Positions 54,260 to 62,926 of a DNA stretch of 64,000 nt are shown here, in pieces. The notes below the pieces were generated by a model. That model did no database searches and had not been told where the DNA came from. It saw only the letters and a program-made list of their open reading frames with translations. This DNA comes from Fodinicurvata fenggangensis DSM 21160 (GTDB lineage: Bacteria > Pseudomonadota > Alphaproteobacteria > Kiloniellales > DSM-21159). The DNA is taken from assembly GCF_000686045.1 (NCBI RefSeq), contig NZ_JMLV01000008.1:62001-126000 (forward strand), in the 5' to 3' direction. The position numbers were made by a program, and so were the translations under genes. How positions within the stretch are numbered: position 1 is the stretch's first letter; the number at the start of each line of letters is the position of its first letter.

Positions 54260-55579
54260 ATGGCAGACAGCAGGCAAGACACACTCCAGGTCGTCCAACA
54301 GCGCTACAAGCTGCGCGCCTGGATTCGCACACGGCTTTGGGCACAGGTCCTGTTCGGTATGGTCCTTGGCTTTGCCGTCGGTTCCCTGCTCAGCCCGGAC
54401 CTGGGGCTGCTCGACCCGCGCACGGCGGACCTGCTCGGCGCCTGGATGGCCCTGCCCGGCCAGCTCTTCCTCGGGCTTATCGCCATGGTGCTGGTGCCTC
54501 TGATCTTCGGCTCGATCATCGGCGGCATCACCGGCGCAGGCTCCGGCGGGAACCTGCGCAGTATCGGCCTGAAACTGGCCGGCTTCATCCTGGCCACCAC
54601 CTTTGCGGCCGCCTGGATCGGCGTGGGGCTGGCGCGCTGGTTGACGCCCGGCAGCGGGCTGGCCGGCTTCTCCACTCCGCCGGCAAGCAACGAGAGCGGC
54701 GGCGAGGCCATCGATGGCGCGAAGATTCCGGAGGCGATCACCGGCATACTGCCCACCAACCCGACCGCCTCCATTGTCCAGGGTGACATGCTGGCCGTGG
54801 TGGTCCTGGCTCTGCTGGTGGGCCTGGCGGCCATACAGGTCAGCCGCGAGAAGGTGGCACCTTTCCTCGCCGTGATGGACGCCCTGCTGGCCATTGCCAT
54901 GACCATCGTCAAATGGGCGATGTTCCTGGCCCCCTTTGCGGTGTTCGGGCTGATGGCACAGCTGGTGATGCGCGCCGGCCTCGACACCGTGATCGGCATG
55001 TCGGGCTATGTCGGAACCGTGCTGCTGGGTCTCGCCCTGCTCTTCCTGCTCTACATGGGACTCCTGCTGCTGTTCAGTTCCCTGCGCCCCTGGGATTTCC
55101 TCTCGCGGAGCGGGGGCACCCTGCTGCTCGCCTTCTCAACCTCCAGCTCCTCGGCCATCATGCCGATGACCATTGCCACGGCGCGCCGCCTGGGCGTTGC
55201 GGAAGCTGTAGCGAACCTGGTGGTCCCGCTCGGAGCCACGATGAACATGGCCGGGACCGCGCTTTATCAGAGTGTGGCCATTCTCTTCCTGGCCCAGTTG
55301 AGCGGCATCGATCTCTCGCTCGCCCAAACTCTATTGATTACCGGCACACTGGTCGCCTCCTCCATAGGGGCCCCTGGCACACCCGGGGTCAGCATCGCCA
55401 TCCTGCTCAGCGTGGCCGCGAACTTTGGCATTCCTGTCGAGGGCATGGTGATCATCATGGGCGTCGATCGCCTCCTGGACATGAGCCGCACCACGGTAAA
55501 CGTGACCGGCGACCTGGTGGCCGCCAGGCTTTTGAACCCGCGCGTCAAGGCGCAGGCGGCCGATCCGAGTCCTGCCTGA
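54260..55579 (+). CDS. Dicarboxylate/amino acid:cation symporter (DAACS family)
   Basis: A 439-residue inner-membrane symporter of the GltP/DctA type. The serine-rich reentrant loop reads AFSTSSSSAIMPMT near residue 295, NLVVPLGATMNMAGTALYQ near 320 holds the cation site, and the substrate arginine region is RLLDMSRTTVNVTGD near 407. Eight or more hydrophobic segments are visible. It would import glutamate, aspartate or C4-dicarboxylates with protons or sodium. Monocistronic by spacing. Confidence 0.9.
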   Translation: MADSRQDTLQVVQQRYKLRAWIRTRLWAQVLFGMVLGFAVGSLLSPDLGLLDPRTADLLGAWMALPGQLFLGLIAMVLVPLIFGSIIGGITGAGSGGNLRSIGLKLAGFILATTFAAAWIGVGLARWLTPGSGLAGFSTPPASNESGGEAIDGAKIPEAITGILPTNPTASIVQGDMLAVVVLALLVGLAAIQVSREKVAPFLAVMDALLAIAMTIVKWAMFLAPFAVFGLMAQLVMRAGLDTVIGMSGYVGTVLLGLALLFLLYMGLLLLFSSLRPWDFLSRSGGTLLLAFSTSSSSAIMPMTIATARRLGVAEAVANLVVPLGATMNMAGTALYQSVAILFLAQLSGIDLSLAQTLLITGTLVASSIGAPGTPGVSIAILLSVAANFGIPVEGMVIIMGVDRLLDMSRTTVNVTGDLVAARLLNPRVKAQAADPSPA

Positions 55580-55736
55580 ATCTCCACGAACAAAGACGCC
55601 AGAAATTTCGGCTCACCAAGACACCTGGCTTCTCCCCTCCTGAAGTTTCCTCGTCGTCCGATGGCACTGATGCCCTAAGATTGGACTCACCAATAGCATC
55701 AATATTAATGTTTGAAACATCATTAAGCATATTATA

Positions 55737-55756
55737 TATATCCTGATACGGATATA
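55737..55756. promoter_or_regulatory. Palindromic operator upstream of the XRE-family gene
   Basis: TATATCC at 55737-55743 and GGATATA at 55750-55756 form perfect 7-bp arms around a 6-nt spacer, ending 3 bp before the XRE start codon. A second palindrome, ATGTTTGAAACAT, is at 55708-55720. Position and symmetry fit autoregulation by the encoded helix-turn-helix protein. Confidence 0.5.
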
Positions 55757-55758
55757 GT

Positions 55759-56037
55759 ATGGGCACGGCAATGATCACTGCAGCACAGATGCGTGCGGCA
55801 AGAGCACTCTTGGGCATCGACCAGAGGACACTTGCCGAAATGGCGGGTGTTTCGCTTCCCACCATCCAGCGTATGGAGGCCAGCCAAGGCAATGTCCGGG
55901 GCGTGGTGGAAAGTCTGACCCGGGTCGTCGAGGCCCTGGATCTCGCGGGAATCGAACTGATCGGTGAGAAGGCCACCAGCTATGCCCTCGGTCGGGGGGT
56001 CCGTCTCAAATCCCCGGTCGAAACACCGCACAACTGA
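55759..56037 (+). CDS. Small XRE-family helix-turn-helix protein
   Basis: A 92-residue DNA-binding protein consisting mostly of one XRE/Cro-type HTH. QMRAARALLGIDQRTLAEM then AGVSLPTIQRMEASQG spans residues 10-45. It continues with an amphipathic helix (VRGVVESLTRVVEALDLAG). It starts at ATG 55759 or 55771. Only the sulP gene follows, 86 bp downstream, and no toxin-like partner is present. It may regulate itself and sulP through the palindrome at its start. Confidence 0.75.
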   Translation: MGTAMITAAQMRAARALLGIDQRTLAEMAGVSLPTIQRMEASQGNVRGVVESLTRVVEALDLAGIELIGEKATSYALGRGVRLKSPVETPHN

Positions 56038-56122
56038 ACAGCCTTAGTCCAGAACACACCGCGACGGCGACCGCCGAGCCATGCCGACGATCCCGCCGCC
56101 TTGTAAAAGGCAGCCGGACAGA

Positions 56123-57901
56123 ATGAAGCCAGAAACATCCACGCCCTCTTCCACTATAAGTTTTTTCGAACTTTTCACACCAAAGCTGCTCACGGTCCTG
56201 CGGGAAGGCTACGGCCTGACTCAGCTGCGTTCGGACCTGATGGCAGGTCTGACCGTGGCAATCGTTGCACTGCCGCTGTCCATGGCCATTGCCATTGCCT
56301 CCGGCGCCAGTCCGGCCCAGGGGCTTTATACCGCCATCATTGGCGGCTTCCTGGTGTCAGCCCTGGGCGGCAGCCGCTTCCAGATCGGCGGTCCCGCAGG
56401 CGCCTTCATCGTGCTGGTCGCCACCACGGTTCAGCTCCATGGCATGGATGGCTTGCTACTCGCCACCATCCTTTCGGGCCTGATGCTGATGCTGACGGGT
56501 TTCCTGCGCCTTGGCACCTACATCAAGTTCATCCCCTATCCTGTCACCGTTGGTTTCACGTCTGGTATCGCCGTGATCATCTTCGCCAGCCAGCTTCAGG
56601 AACTGCTGGGGCTCGATCCCGAACGCGCTGCACCCGGTCCCATGCTGGAGAAGCTGCCTTTCCTCTGGGACCACCTGCCGAGCTTCAACACGCCCACCCT
56701 GGTGCTATCACTGGTAACGATCCTCCTGATCGTGGGGCTGAAGAAGCTGCGGCCGCATTTGCCTGGCATGTTGATCGCCGTGGTGCTGACGTCGCTTGCC
56801 GCCGGTATCTTCGCCTTGCCGGTCGAGACCATCGGCACGAAATTCGGTGGCATTCCGAGCAGCTTGCCACGGCCAGGCCTGCCGAATTTCGGTTGGGATA
56901 AGCTCCTCGCCGTCCTGCCAAGCGCCTTCGCCTTCACCCTGCTTGGCGCCATAGAATCCTTGCTTTCCGCGGTGGTGGCGGACGGCATGACCGGACGGCG
57001 CCATCGCTCCAACTGCGAACTGGTGGCCCAGGGTGCAGCAAACGTCGCATCCGGGCTTTTTGGCGGCATCTGCGTGACCGGAACGATTGCGCGGACGGCC
57101 ACGAATGTCCGGGCCGGGGCACATGGCCCTGTGGCTGGCATGCTGCATGCCGTTTTCCTCCTGCTCTTTGTTCTCTTTGCCGCCCCGCTGGCCAGCTATA
57201 TCCCGCTGGCGAGCCTGGCCGGGGTCCTGGCCGTTGTCGCCTGGAACATGATCGAGAAGCAGGCCTTCTCCACCCTCCTGCGAGCCTCGCGCGGTGACGC
57301 CGCGGTCCTGTTGTCGACTTTCCTGCTGACCATTTTCCGCGACCTGACCGAAGCCATTATCGTGGGTGTCGCACTGGGCTCGATCCTCTTCATTCATCGC
57401 ATGTCGAAAACCACTGCTGTCGCCAGGCATGTGCCGCTGGTTCCGGAAGACAAGGCCGATGGCCCAAGCAGCGTACGCCAGCCCTATGACGAGCAGACCA
57501 GCGCTGATCCCGATGTCGTGGTCTACCGGATCTCCGGCGCCTTCTTCTTTGGAGCGGCCGCATCGGTCGCCGCGGTCCTGGAACGTATCTCCGATTCCCA
57601 CAGGGCTCTGGTGATCGACCTTTCAGCCGTGCCCTTCCTCGATTCCACGGCGGCCAACACACTGGAAGGATTGGCTAGGAAGGCCAAGCGGCGCGGCGTG
57701 AAGGTCAGCCTGACCGGCACAACCCGCGACCTGCGCAAGGAGTTGTTCCTGCACGGACTCAAGCCGCCTCTGGTGCGATACGAAGCCTCGCTGGAAAAAG
57801 CCCTCGAACGCCATCGCCTGATCCTCCGGGATAGACACGACAAAACCTTTGATTCCGGGGCTTCGCCAAGGAACAGCCTGGGGGCTAGACCGAACGCCTG
57901 A
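56123..57901 (+). CDS. SulP-family anion transporter with STAS domain
   Basis: A 592-residue membrane transporter. The SulP signature region is near residues 55-80 (LSMAIAIASGASPAQGLYTA). About ten to twelve membrane segments end near residue 430, and a cytoplasmic STAS domain occupies 465-565 with VIDLSAVPFLDSTAANTLEG as the conserved core. Substrates of the family include sulfate, bicarbonate and dicarboxylates. ATG 56123 was chosen; an upstream ATG at 56081 adds 14 residues with no ribosome site. Confidence 0.88.
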   Translation: MKPETSTPSSTISFFELFTPKLLTVLREGYGLTQLRSDLMAGLTVAIVALPLSMAIAIASGASPAQGLYTAIIGGFLVSALGGSRFQIGGPAGAFIVLVATTVQLHGMDGLLLATILSGLMLMLTGFLRLGTYIKFIPYPVTVGFTSGIAVIIFASQLQELLGLDPERAAPGPMLEKLPFLWDHLPSFNTPTLVLSLVTILLIVGLKKLRPHLPGMLIAVVLTSLAAGIFALPVETIGTKFGGIPSSLPRPGLPNFGWDKLLAVLPSAFAFTLLGAIESLLSAVVADGMTGRRHRSNCELVAQGAANVASGLFGGICVTGTIARTATNVRAGAHGPVAGMLHAVFLLLFVLFAAPLASYIPLASLAGVLAVVAWNMIEKQAFSTLLRASRGDAAVLLSTFLLTIFRDLTEAIIVGVALGSILFIHRMSKTTAVARHVPLVPEDKADGPSSVRQPYDEQTSADPDVVVYRISGAFFFGAAASVAAVLERISDSHRALVIDLSAVPFLDSTAANTLEGLARKAKRRGVKVSLTGTTRDLRKELFLHGLKPPLVRYEASLEKALERHRLILRDRHDKTFDSGASPRNSLGARPNA

Positions 57902-58100
57902 GCAGAGGTTCGACCCGTCCCCTGGCCGTTATTGGGAAGACCCGCATCGGCAAGTGCACGCTGACTTGCCCGATAGACAGGCTTGAAGCAGTAAGAAGCT
58001 TCCGCGCATACTGCGTTCCGGCCACAGGCTGCAGCCAGCCCGTTCCTGGCCGGAACCAATGCCCGGACCAACCGGTCCCACCAAGAAGAAAGAGACTGAC

Positions 58101-59279
58101 ATGCCGCTTCTCCGCCTGGCTCTCCTGCCAGTTCTTACCCTCGTCATCACCAGTTTCTTGCCAGGCGTATCCTCGGCGCGTGACAACCTGGCTGATCAAC
58201 TTGAACCTGTGCGGCAAGACTATGCCCTGCCCGCCCTGGTGGCCGCTGTTGCCAGCCAAGGCGAAATCGTTGCCGCAGGGGCGACAGGACTAAGGGCACT
58301 CGGCCATGATGCAGAGGCCCGGGTTCAGGACCGGATTCACATCGGCTCCGACACCAAGGCCATGACGGCGCTGTTGGCGGGCATGGCTGTCGAGGAGGGC
58401 CTTCTGAGCTGGGACAGCACCATCGGGGAGGTGCTGGGCGATAAGGTCCCGGACATGAACGAAACCCTGGCCGCGGTCCGTCTGGAGCAGCTTCTTTCGC
58501 ACTCAAGCGGCATTCCAAGCGACACGCAGGAGATGATCGACATCTACTTCAACGTCGATGCCTTCGAGCACAACCTGACGGATTTGCGTCTGATGGCACT
58601 GGATGCCTGGAAGAAGCACGAACCGAAAGTTCCCGAAGACTCCCCTTTCCAGTATGCCAACTTCGGTTATCTCATCGCTGGCACCATGATCGAGACGGCC
58701 ATGGGACAGCCCTGGGAGATGCTGATACAGCAGCGGATCTTCCAGCCGCTTGAGCTTGAGACAGCCGGCCTGGGCGCCACTGCCACGCCCGGCTTGATCG
58801 ATGCGCTTGTCGGACACCTGCCGGATGATGCCGGTCAGCCCGAAGCCAGGCTCTGGGGTGCTGCGGCGGATATTCCGCCCGTCATGGGGCCGGCCGGGAC
58901 AGCCCACATGTCCATCCTGGACTTCGCGCGCTGGGGCGGCTGGGTCGCCGGCCAGGCGGAAAGCGGGCCCGATCTGGTCGAACCGAAAACCCTGGCCTAC
59001 ATCATGGAACCCAAGGTCCAGGCAAAAATCCCGAACCCCCCGCCCGGCACCCCCGAAGAAGGCGGCTATGCCCTCGGCTGGGGCTTCGAGCAGTTCGACT
59101 GGGCCGAACGCCCGTTGCACACCCACAATGGCTCCAATAGTATGAACCTGGCCAAGATCCTGATCGACCGGGACCAGGATCTGGCAATCGTTGTCGCCAC
59201 GAACATCGGCGGCGAGCAGGCCAACCTGGCCGCAGGCCAAGTCATGAAGGCCCTCTATCTCACTTATGGCGAGGACTGA
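58101..59279 (+). CDS. Exported serine hydrolase of the beta-lactamase/class C family
   Basis: A 392-residue protein with a signal peptide (residues 1-26). The SxxK motif is S83-D-T-K86 in HIGSDTKAMTAL, and the YxN motif is Y-A-N in FQYANFGYLIAG near residue 195. The third box is HTHNGSNSMN (HxG) near 350. This arrangement is typical of AmpC-fold esterases and D-aminopeptidases as well as beta-lactamases, so resistance should not be assumed. ATG 58101 was chosen because it starts the signal peptide. Confidence 0.82.
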   Translation: MPLLRLALLPVLTLVITSFLPGVSSARDNLADQLEPVRQDYALPALVAAVASQGEIVAAGATGLRALGHDAEARVQDRIHIGSDTKAMTALLAGMAVEEGLLSWDSTIGEVLGDKVPDMNETLAAVRLEQLLSHSSGIPSDTQEMIDIYFNVDAFEHNLTDLRLMALDAWKKHEPKVPEDSPFQYANFGYLIAGTMIETAMGQPWEMLIQQRIFQPLELETAGLGATATPGLIDALVGHLPDDAGQPEARLWGAAADIPPVMGPAGTAHMSILDFARWGGWVAGQAESGPDLVEPKTLAYIMEPKVQAKIPNPPPGTPEEGGYALGWGFEQFDWAERPLHTHNGSNSMNLAKILIDRDQDLAIVVATNIGGEQANLAAGQVMKALYLTYGED

Positions 59280-59362
59280 AATTCTGGCAACACATGGCGG
59301 GACTGTTGTGACACCACCAGCGGATCCGGGTAGCTGGCTTCCCTCGACCGTCATGTCGTAAT

Positions 59363-60112
59363 TCAAGGTCTCGGGCCGCTTGCCCGGTTTCGTGCCAAGT
59401 GCGATTGCGACTGCATGCGCGGCGGCTGGCTGGTGGCTTCGACGATCACGGAGAGCTGCAACAGGCGGCTGAAGTTCCGGCGCAGTTCGGCGTCGCCATG
59501 CAGAACGATCTCTTCGTTTGCAATGGCCCGCCCCAGCGACAGTTTGCCGATCCAGGCTTGGCTCATGACCCGCACCGTTGTCAGCACGTAGAGATCGACC
59601 TCGAAACCCGGATCCGATTGGCAGAGGTCGATCGCCCCGTTCTCGATCAGTAGCCACCAGCGGCGCATTTCAGCGGGCGCGTCGTGGTATTCGAACTGCA
59701 GGACGATGCGAGGTCTCTCCAAACAGCCGATATCGACCCTGCGCCGCATGTCCCACATCAGCACGCCGGCATCCCAGTCGGGGCCTTCCAGTGCGCTTTC
59801 CACCCAGCGCCGCCCCCAGATGCCCATGGAGACGATGATCGGGCGCAGGTCCGCGCCCGCCTGGGTCAGCACATAGCTTGCATTCTTCGAATGCTCCGCC
59901 GGCACGCGCTCCACGATGCCCGCGGCCTGGAGTTCCTTCAGGCGCCTCGACAGCAACGCACGGGGCATCAGTGGCACGCCGCGGTGAATGTCGTTGAAGC
60001 GTGAACTGCCACTGATCAACTCGCGCAGGATCAGCGGCGTCCAGCGCGTTGCAAGGATCTCGGCGGCTTTCGCGACAGGACAGAACTGTCCGTACCCACT
60101 GTCCTCGAACAT
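59363..60112 (-). CDS. HxlR-family transcriptional regulator
   Basis: A 249-residue regulator. The N-terminal HxlR winged helix covers residues 1-105 (CPVAKAAEILATRWTPLIL then SSRFNDIHRGVPLMPRALLS), including the conserved early cysteine. The C-terminal half is an extra domain that looks like an SCP2-type lipid-binding fold. It is divergent from a methyltransferase gene, with the palindrome AGTTCAC-TTT-GTGAACT between them. A thiol-responsive or ligand-responsive repressor is likely. Confidence 0.83.
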   Translation of the reverse strand: MFEDSGYGQFCPVAKAAEILATRWTPLILRELISGSSRFNDIHRGVPLMPRALLSRRLKELQAAGIVERVPAEHSKNASYVLTQAGADLRPIIVSMGIWGRRWVESALEGPDWDAGVLMWDMRRRVDIGCLERPRIVLQFEYHDAPAEMRRWWLLIENGAIDLCQSDPGFEVDLYVLTTVRVMSQAWIGKLSLGRAIANEEIVLHGDAELRRNFSRLLQLSVIVEATSQPPRMQSQSHLARNRASGPRP

Positions 60113-60178
60113 CGGATCGCCTCCCGGCTTCTCCTTGGTTCCCCGGGGTACATAACCCGCCGCATTCGATCATCCGAA

Positions 60179-60195
60179 GTTCACTTTGTGAACTG
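60179..60195. promoter_or_regulatory. Palindromic operator between hxlR and the methyltransferase gene
   Basis: AGTTCAC and GTGAACT form perfect 7-bp arms around TTT, a 17-bp palindrome, 67 bp before the HxlR start and 83 bp before the methyltransferase start. It is the only strong inverted repeat seen in this divergent promoter region, so it is the best candidate for HxlR binding. Confidence 0.6.
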
Positions 60196-60277
60196 GAAGG
60201 ACACGGGCGGGATCGGGAATGCTGTCACCCTATCGCAGGTTTTCCTTAGCTGTATATCACTTTTGAAGGAGACGACG

Positions 60278-61108
60278 ATGACGACAGCAACGGAACATCC
60301 GGACAATGCCATCCGGAGCCACAACGAAACGCCCTCGGCCACCTGGTCGAGCGCCGGCCGCGCCTATGACGAGATCAGTCGCGGCATCCTCGACGCGATC
60401 GAACACTGCATCAACGCTCTTGCACCAGTAGCCGAAGAGCGGATTCTGGATGTCGCGACGGGCACGGGCTGGACAGCCCGACGCCTTGCCGAACGCGGCT
60501 TCGACGTCACGGGTGTCGATTTTGCACCCGACATGCTGTCCACGGCAAAGGAGATCGCCGCCACCCGCAATCTCGATATCTCCTTCGACCTGGGCGATGC
60601 CGAGGCGCTGCCTCATCGAGATGCCTCCTTCGACGCGGTCATATCGACCTTCGGCGTCATGTTCGTGCAGCGGCCCGAGGACGCCGCCGCCGAGCTGTCG
60701 CGGGTCTGCCGTCCCGGCGGCCGACTGGCGCTGGCCACCTGGACGCCCGACGGAAACGTCTTCGAGATGTTCAAGATCATGAAGGGCTACATGCCCGCCC
60801 CCGCGGGGTCGCCGCCCCCCTCGCCCTTCGAATGGGGCAAGCCGGAACGCGTGGGCGAATTGCTGGGCGAAGCCTTCGACCTCAGGTTGGAGCGAGGCAC
60901 CTCCTTCTATCGCGAACCCGATGGCCAAACCGCCTGGGAGACTTTCCTCAACGGCTATGGCCCCCTCCACACCTTGGCAGGCAAGCTGGACGCCAACCAG
61001 CTCGAATCCCTCAAGCGGGACTGGATCGCCTTTCACGATGGCTTCGCCACCGAACTCGGCATCTGCGTGCCCCGTGACTACTGGATCATCGTGGGCACGC
61101 GTCGCTGA
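60278..61108 (+). CDS. SAM-dependent methyltransferase (UbiE-like class)
   Basis: A 276-residue methyltransferase. Motif I is LDVATGTGWTARRLAERGFDV near residue 53, VDFAPDMLSTAKEIAA follows and FDLGDAEALPHRDASFDAV near 110 is motif II. RPGGRLALATWTPDG near 150 matches UbiE/COQ5-type proteins. GAAGGAG at 60265-60271 gives start ATG 60278. Divergent from an HxlR regulator, whose control it is likely to share. Substrate is unknown. Confidence 0.75.
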   Translation: MTTATEHPDNAIRSHNETPSATWSSAGRAYDEISRGILDAIEHCINALAPVAEERILDVATGTGWTARRLAERGFDVTGVDFAPDMLSTAKEIAATRNLDISFDLGDAEALPHRDASFDAVISTFGVMFVQRPEDAAAELSRVCRPGGRLALATWTPDGNVFEMFKIMKGYMPAPAGSPPPSPFEWGKPERVGELLGEAFDLRLERGTSFYREPDGQTAWETFLNGYGPLHTLAGKLDANQLESLKRDWIAFHDGFATELGICVPRDYWIIVGTRR

Positions 61109-61231
61109 GACAGCGTCCCCCAACCGAACCCGATGGAAACGGAAGGGAGGGGAGGAATGTCAATTTTTCCCGCCTTCCGCCACAGGGTTACCAAGCCTTG
61201 GCGCCATGCTCGGAGTTCAGAAGCCCTCACC

Positions 61232-62098
61232 TCAGATGGATTCACCCCGTTCGGCAACACATCGCCCGGCAAACGCAGCAAGGTCCGCGGCGAAACGGTC
61301 GGGCTCCTCGAGATGGGGGGCGTGGCCCGAGTGCAGGTAGGTCCGGCACTCCGCCTTCACCATGCGTGCGGCCAGCCAGTCCATCGTCTCGGCAGGATAG
61401 AGCCGGCTGTGCGCGCCGCGCGTCAGCAGGACGGGGAGATCGATCGCCGAACAGGTCTCGCGGAAATCCGCCGTGGCCAGGGCACGCCAGAGCAGCGCCA
61501 TGGCCCCGGGATCGCTGTCCAGCATGGTCCGCTGTAGTTCGCCGACCAGGGATGTCTCGGCATCGGCAAAGACGCGCGGCGCCATGCGTTCGACCACCTG
61601 CGGCCAGTCTTCCGCCATGCGCTCGGACACCGCGGCGGTCTCCTTGGGGGAGCCGGCACCGATCAGGCCCAGGTCCCATCCGGAGTCATTGGCGACCCGC
61701 GGCGCCATGTCCTCGACGACCAGCCCGGCAAAGCGCGCCTGACCATGGCGTGCAATGGTGGCAAAGAGCACCGCTGCGCCCATGGACCAGCCCAGCGCCA
61801 CCACCGGCTGCCCGGCAAGGCGGTCGATCAGGTGGGCCGCGTCGTCGGCAAGGCAATCAAGAGGATCCATTACGTCTCGTACATTCGGGAAGGTACAAGC
61901 CGCCGAGCGGCCGTGCCCGCGCTGGTCGGGAATGATGACGCGAAATCGCTCCTTCAGGCAGTCGGCCAGCCCGTCAAAACTGTGACCGTCACAGCCGAAC
62001 CCATGCAGGAGCAACAGCGGCGGTCCCTCCCCCAGTTCGCGATAGTGCAGCGGAGCTCCCTCCTCCATCGGCAGTGCCGTCCACGGCGTTTCGCTCAC
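61232..62098 (-). CDS. Alpha/beta hydrolase
   Basis: A 288-residue hydrolase of the alpha/beta fold. The oxyanion-hole motif is LLLHGFGCDGHSFD near residue 31, the nucleophile Ser is in LGWSMGAAV near residue 98, and the catalytic His is in SGHAPHLEEPDRF near 265; the acid Asp is likely near the end of the strand before it. It resembles esterases and lactonases; substrate is not predictable. It is divergent from the TetR operon and could share its control region. Confidence 0.82.
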   Translation of the reverse strand: MSETPWTALPMEEGAPLHYRELGEGPPLLLLHGFGCDGHSFDGLADCLKERFRVIIPDQRGHGRSAACTFPNVRDVMDPLDCLADDAAHLIDRLAGQPVVALGWSMGAAVLFATIARHGQARFAGLVVEDMAPRVANDSGWDLGLIGAGSPKETAAVSERMAEDWPQVVERMAPRVFADAETSLVGELQRTMLDSDPGAMALLWRALATADFRETCSAIDLPVLLTRGAHSRLYPAETMDWLAARMVKAECRTYLHSGHAPHLEEPDRFAADLAAFAGRCVAERGESI

Positions 62099-62148
62099 AC
62101 CCTTCTCCCGGCTTGCGGCCCTTTGCTCTCTGCAAACAATCGATCGAA

Positions 62149-62200
62149 TTGACAGGAGCTTATAAGCGGTCTTAGTATAAACATGACAGTTGAGTCATGT
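62149..62200 (+). promoter_or_regulatory. Promoter and TetR operator of the enoyl-CoA hydratase operon
   Basis: TTGACA at 62149-62154 and TAGTAT at 62173-62178 form a sigma-70-type promoter with an 18-bp spacer. The perfect palindrome ACATGAC-AGTTGA-GTCATGT at 62181-62200 covers the expected start site, a typical repressor position. It overlaps the in-frame ATG 62183, which argues that this ATG is not the TetR start codon. Confidence 0.65.
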
Positions 62201-62296
62201 CTCATAATAAGAAAACGCACGACAGTGGAAATTGCAAGCCGATGCCATCGGTCCGGCGAAAGCTGTCACGGGAAGAAACACTTGGGGAGTCGCGCC

Positions 62297-62926
62297 TTGG
62301 ACCAGGCCCTACCGGAACTGAACAACCCGCCGAAGACGCGCCGCGGCGCGCGCACCGTGCGCAAGCTGCTCGATGCGGCGCAGGTTGAGTTCGGCAGCAA
62401 GGGTTTTCACGAGGCCTCTGTGGCCGGCATCACCTCGGCCGCCGGCACCGCCCAGGGCACCTTCTACATCTACTTCGCCAGCAAGGAGGAGCTGTTCCGC
62501 ACCCTGGTCTTCGATCTCGGCCGGCGGCTGCGCGACTTCCTCAGCGACAATGTGGACGAGGGCGCCGACCGCCTGACCGCCGAGGCGCAGGGCATGGAGG
62601 CTTTCATCCGCTTCGTGCGGCTCTACCCCGACCTCTATCGTATCGTCCTCGAGGCTCAGTTCGTCGACCCCGAGGCGTTCCGTCTTTATTTCCAGGATTT
62701 CGGTGCGGCCTATCGCGCGCGTTGCGAGGCGGCGGCCGCGCGCGGCGAGATCCGCGTCCAGGACGCCGATGCTGAGAGCTGGGCGCTGATGGGAATCTCG
62801 CTCTTCCTCGGGCTGCGCTATGGCATCTGGGAAGTAGAGCGCGATCCGGGCCCCGTGGTCGCCAGCGTGATGGACATGATCGCCAACGGTCTCAAGCCGC
62901 GCGCCGCCGAGGGAGGCTCGGCATGA
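62297..62926 (+). CDS. TetR-family transcriptional regulator
   Basis: A 209-residue regulator. The HTH is at residues 15-60 (ARTVRKLLDAAQVEFGSKGF, SVAGITSAAGTAQGTFYIYFASKEEL). The C-terminal domain is all-helical and matches effector domains that sense acyl-CoA or aromatic ligands. TTG 62297, 7 nt after GGGGAG, is the preferred start; ATG 62183 is inside the operator palindrome. The stop overlaps the enoyl-CoA hydratase start by 4 bp, so it likely regulates this operon. Confidence 0.78.
   Translation: MDQALPELNNPPKTRRGARTVRKLLDAAQVEFGSKGFHEASVAGITSAAGTAQGTFYIYFASKEELFRTLVFDLGRRLRDFLSDNVDEGADRLTAEAQGMEAFIRFVRLYPDLYRIVLEAQFVDPEAFRLYFQDFGAAYRARCEAAAARGEIRVQDADAESWALMGISLFLGLRYGIWEVERDPGPVVASVMDMIANGLKPRAAEGGSA

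Noticed and set aside
55759-57901. Toxin-antitoxin pair formed by the XRE gene
   Set aside because: The neighbour is a SulP transporter and no small toxin-like gene lies on either side.
58101-59279. Antibiotic-resistance beta-lactamase
   Set aside because: The SxxK/YxN/HxG pattern is shared by esterases and peptidases; the third box is HNG rather than KTG and nothing in context supports resistance.
62183-62296. Longer TetR reading frame starting at ATG 62183
   Set aside because: This ATG is inside a perfect operator palindrome and just after the promoter; the extra 38 residues look non-coding and a good ribosome site precedes TTG 62297.
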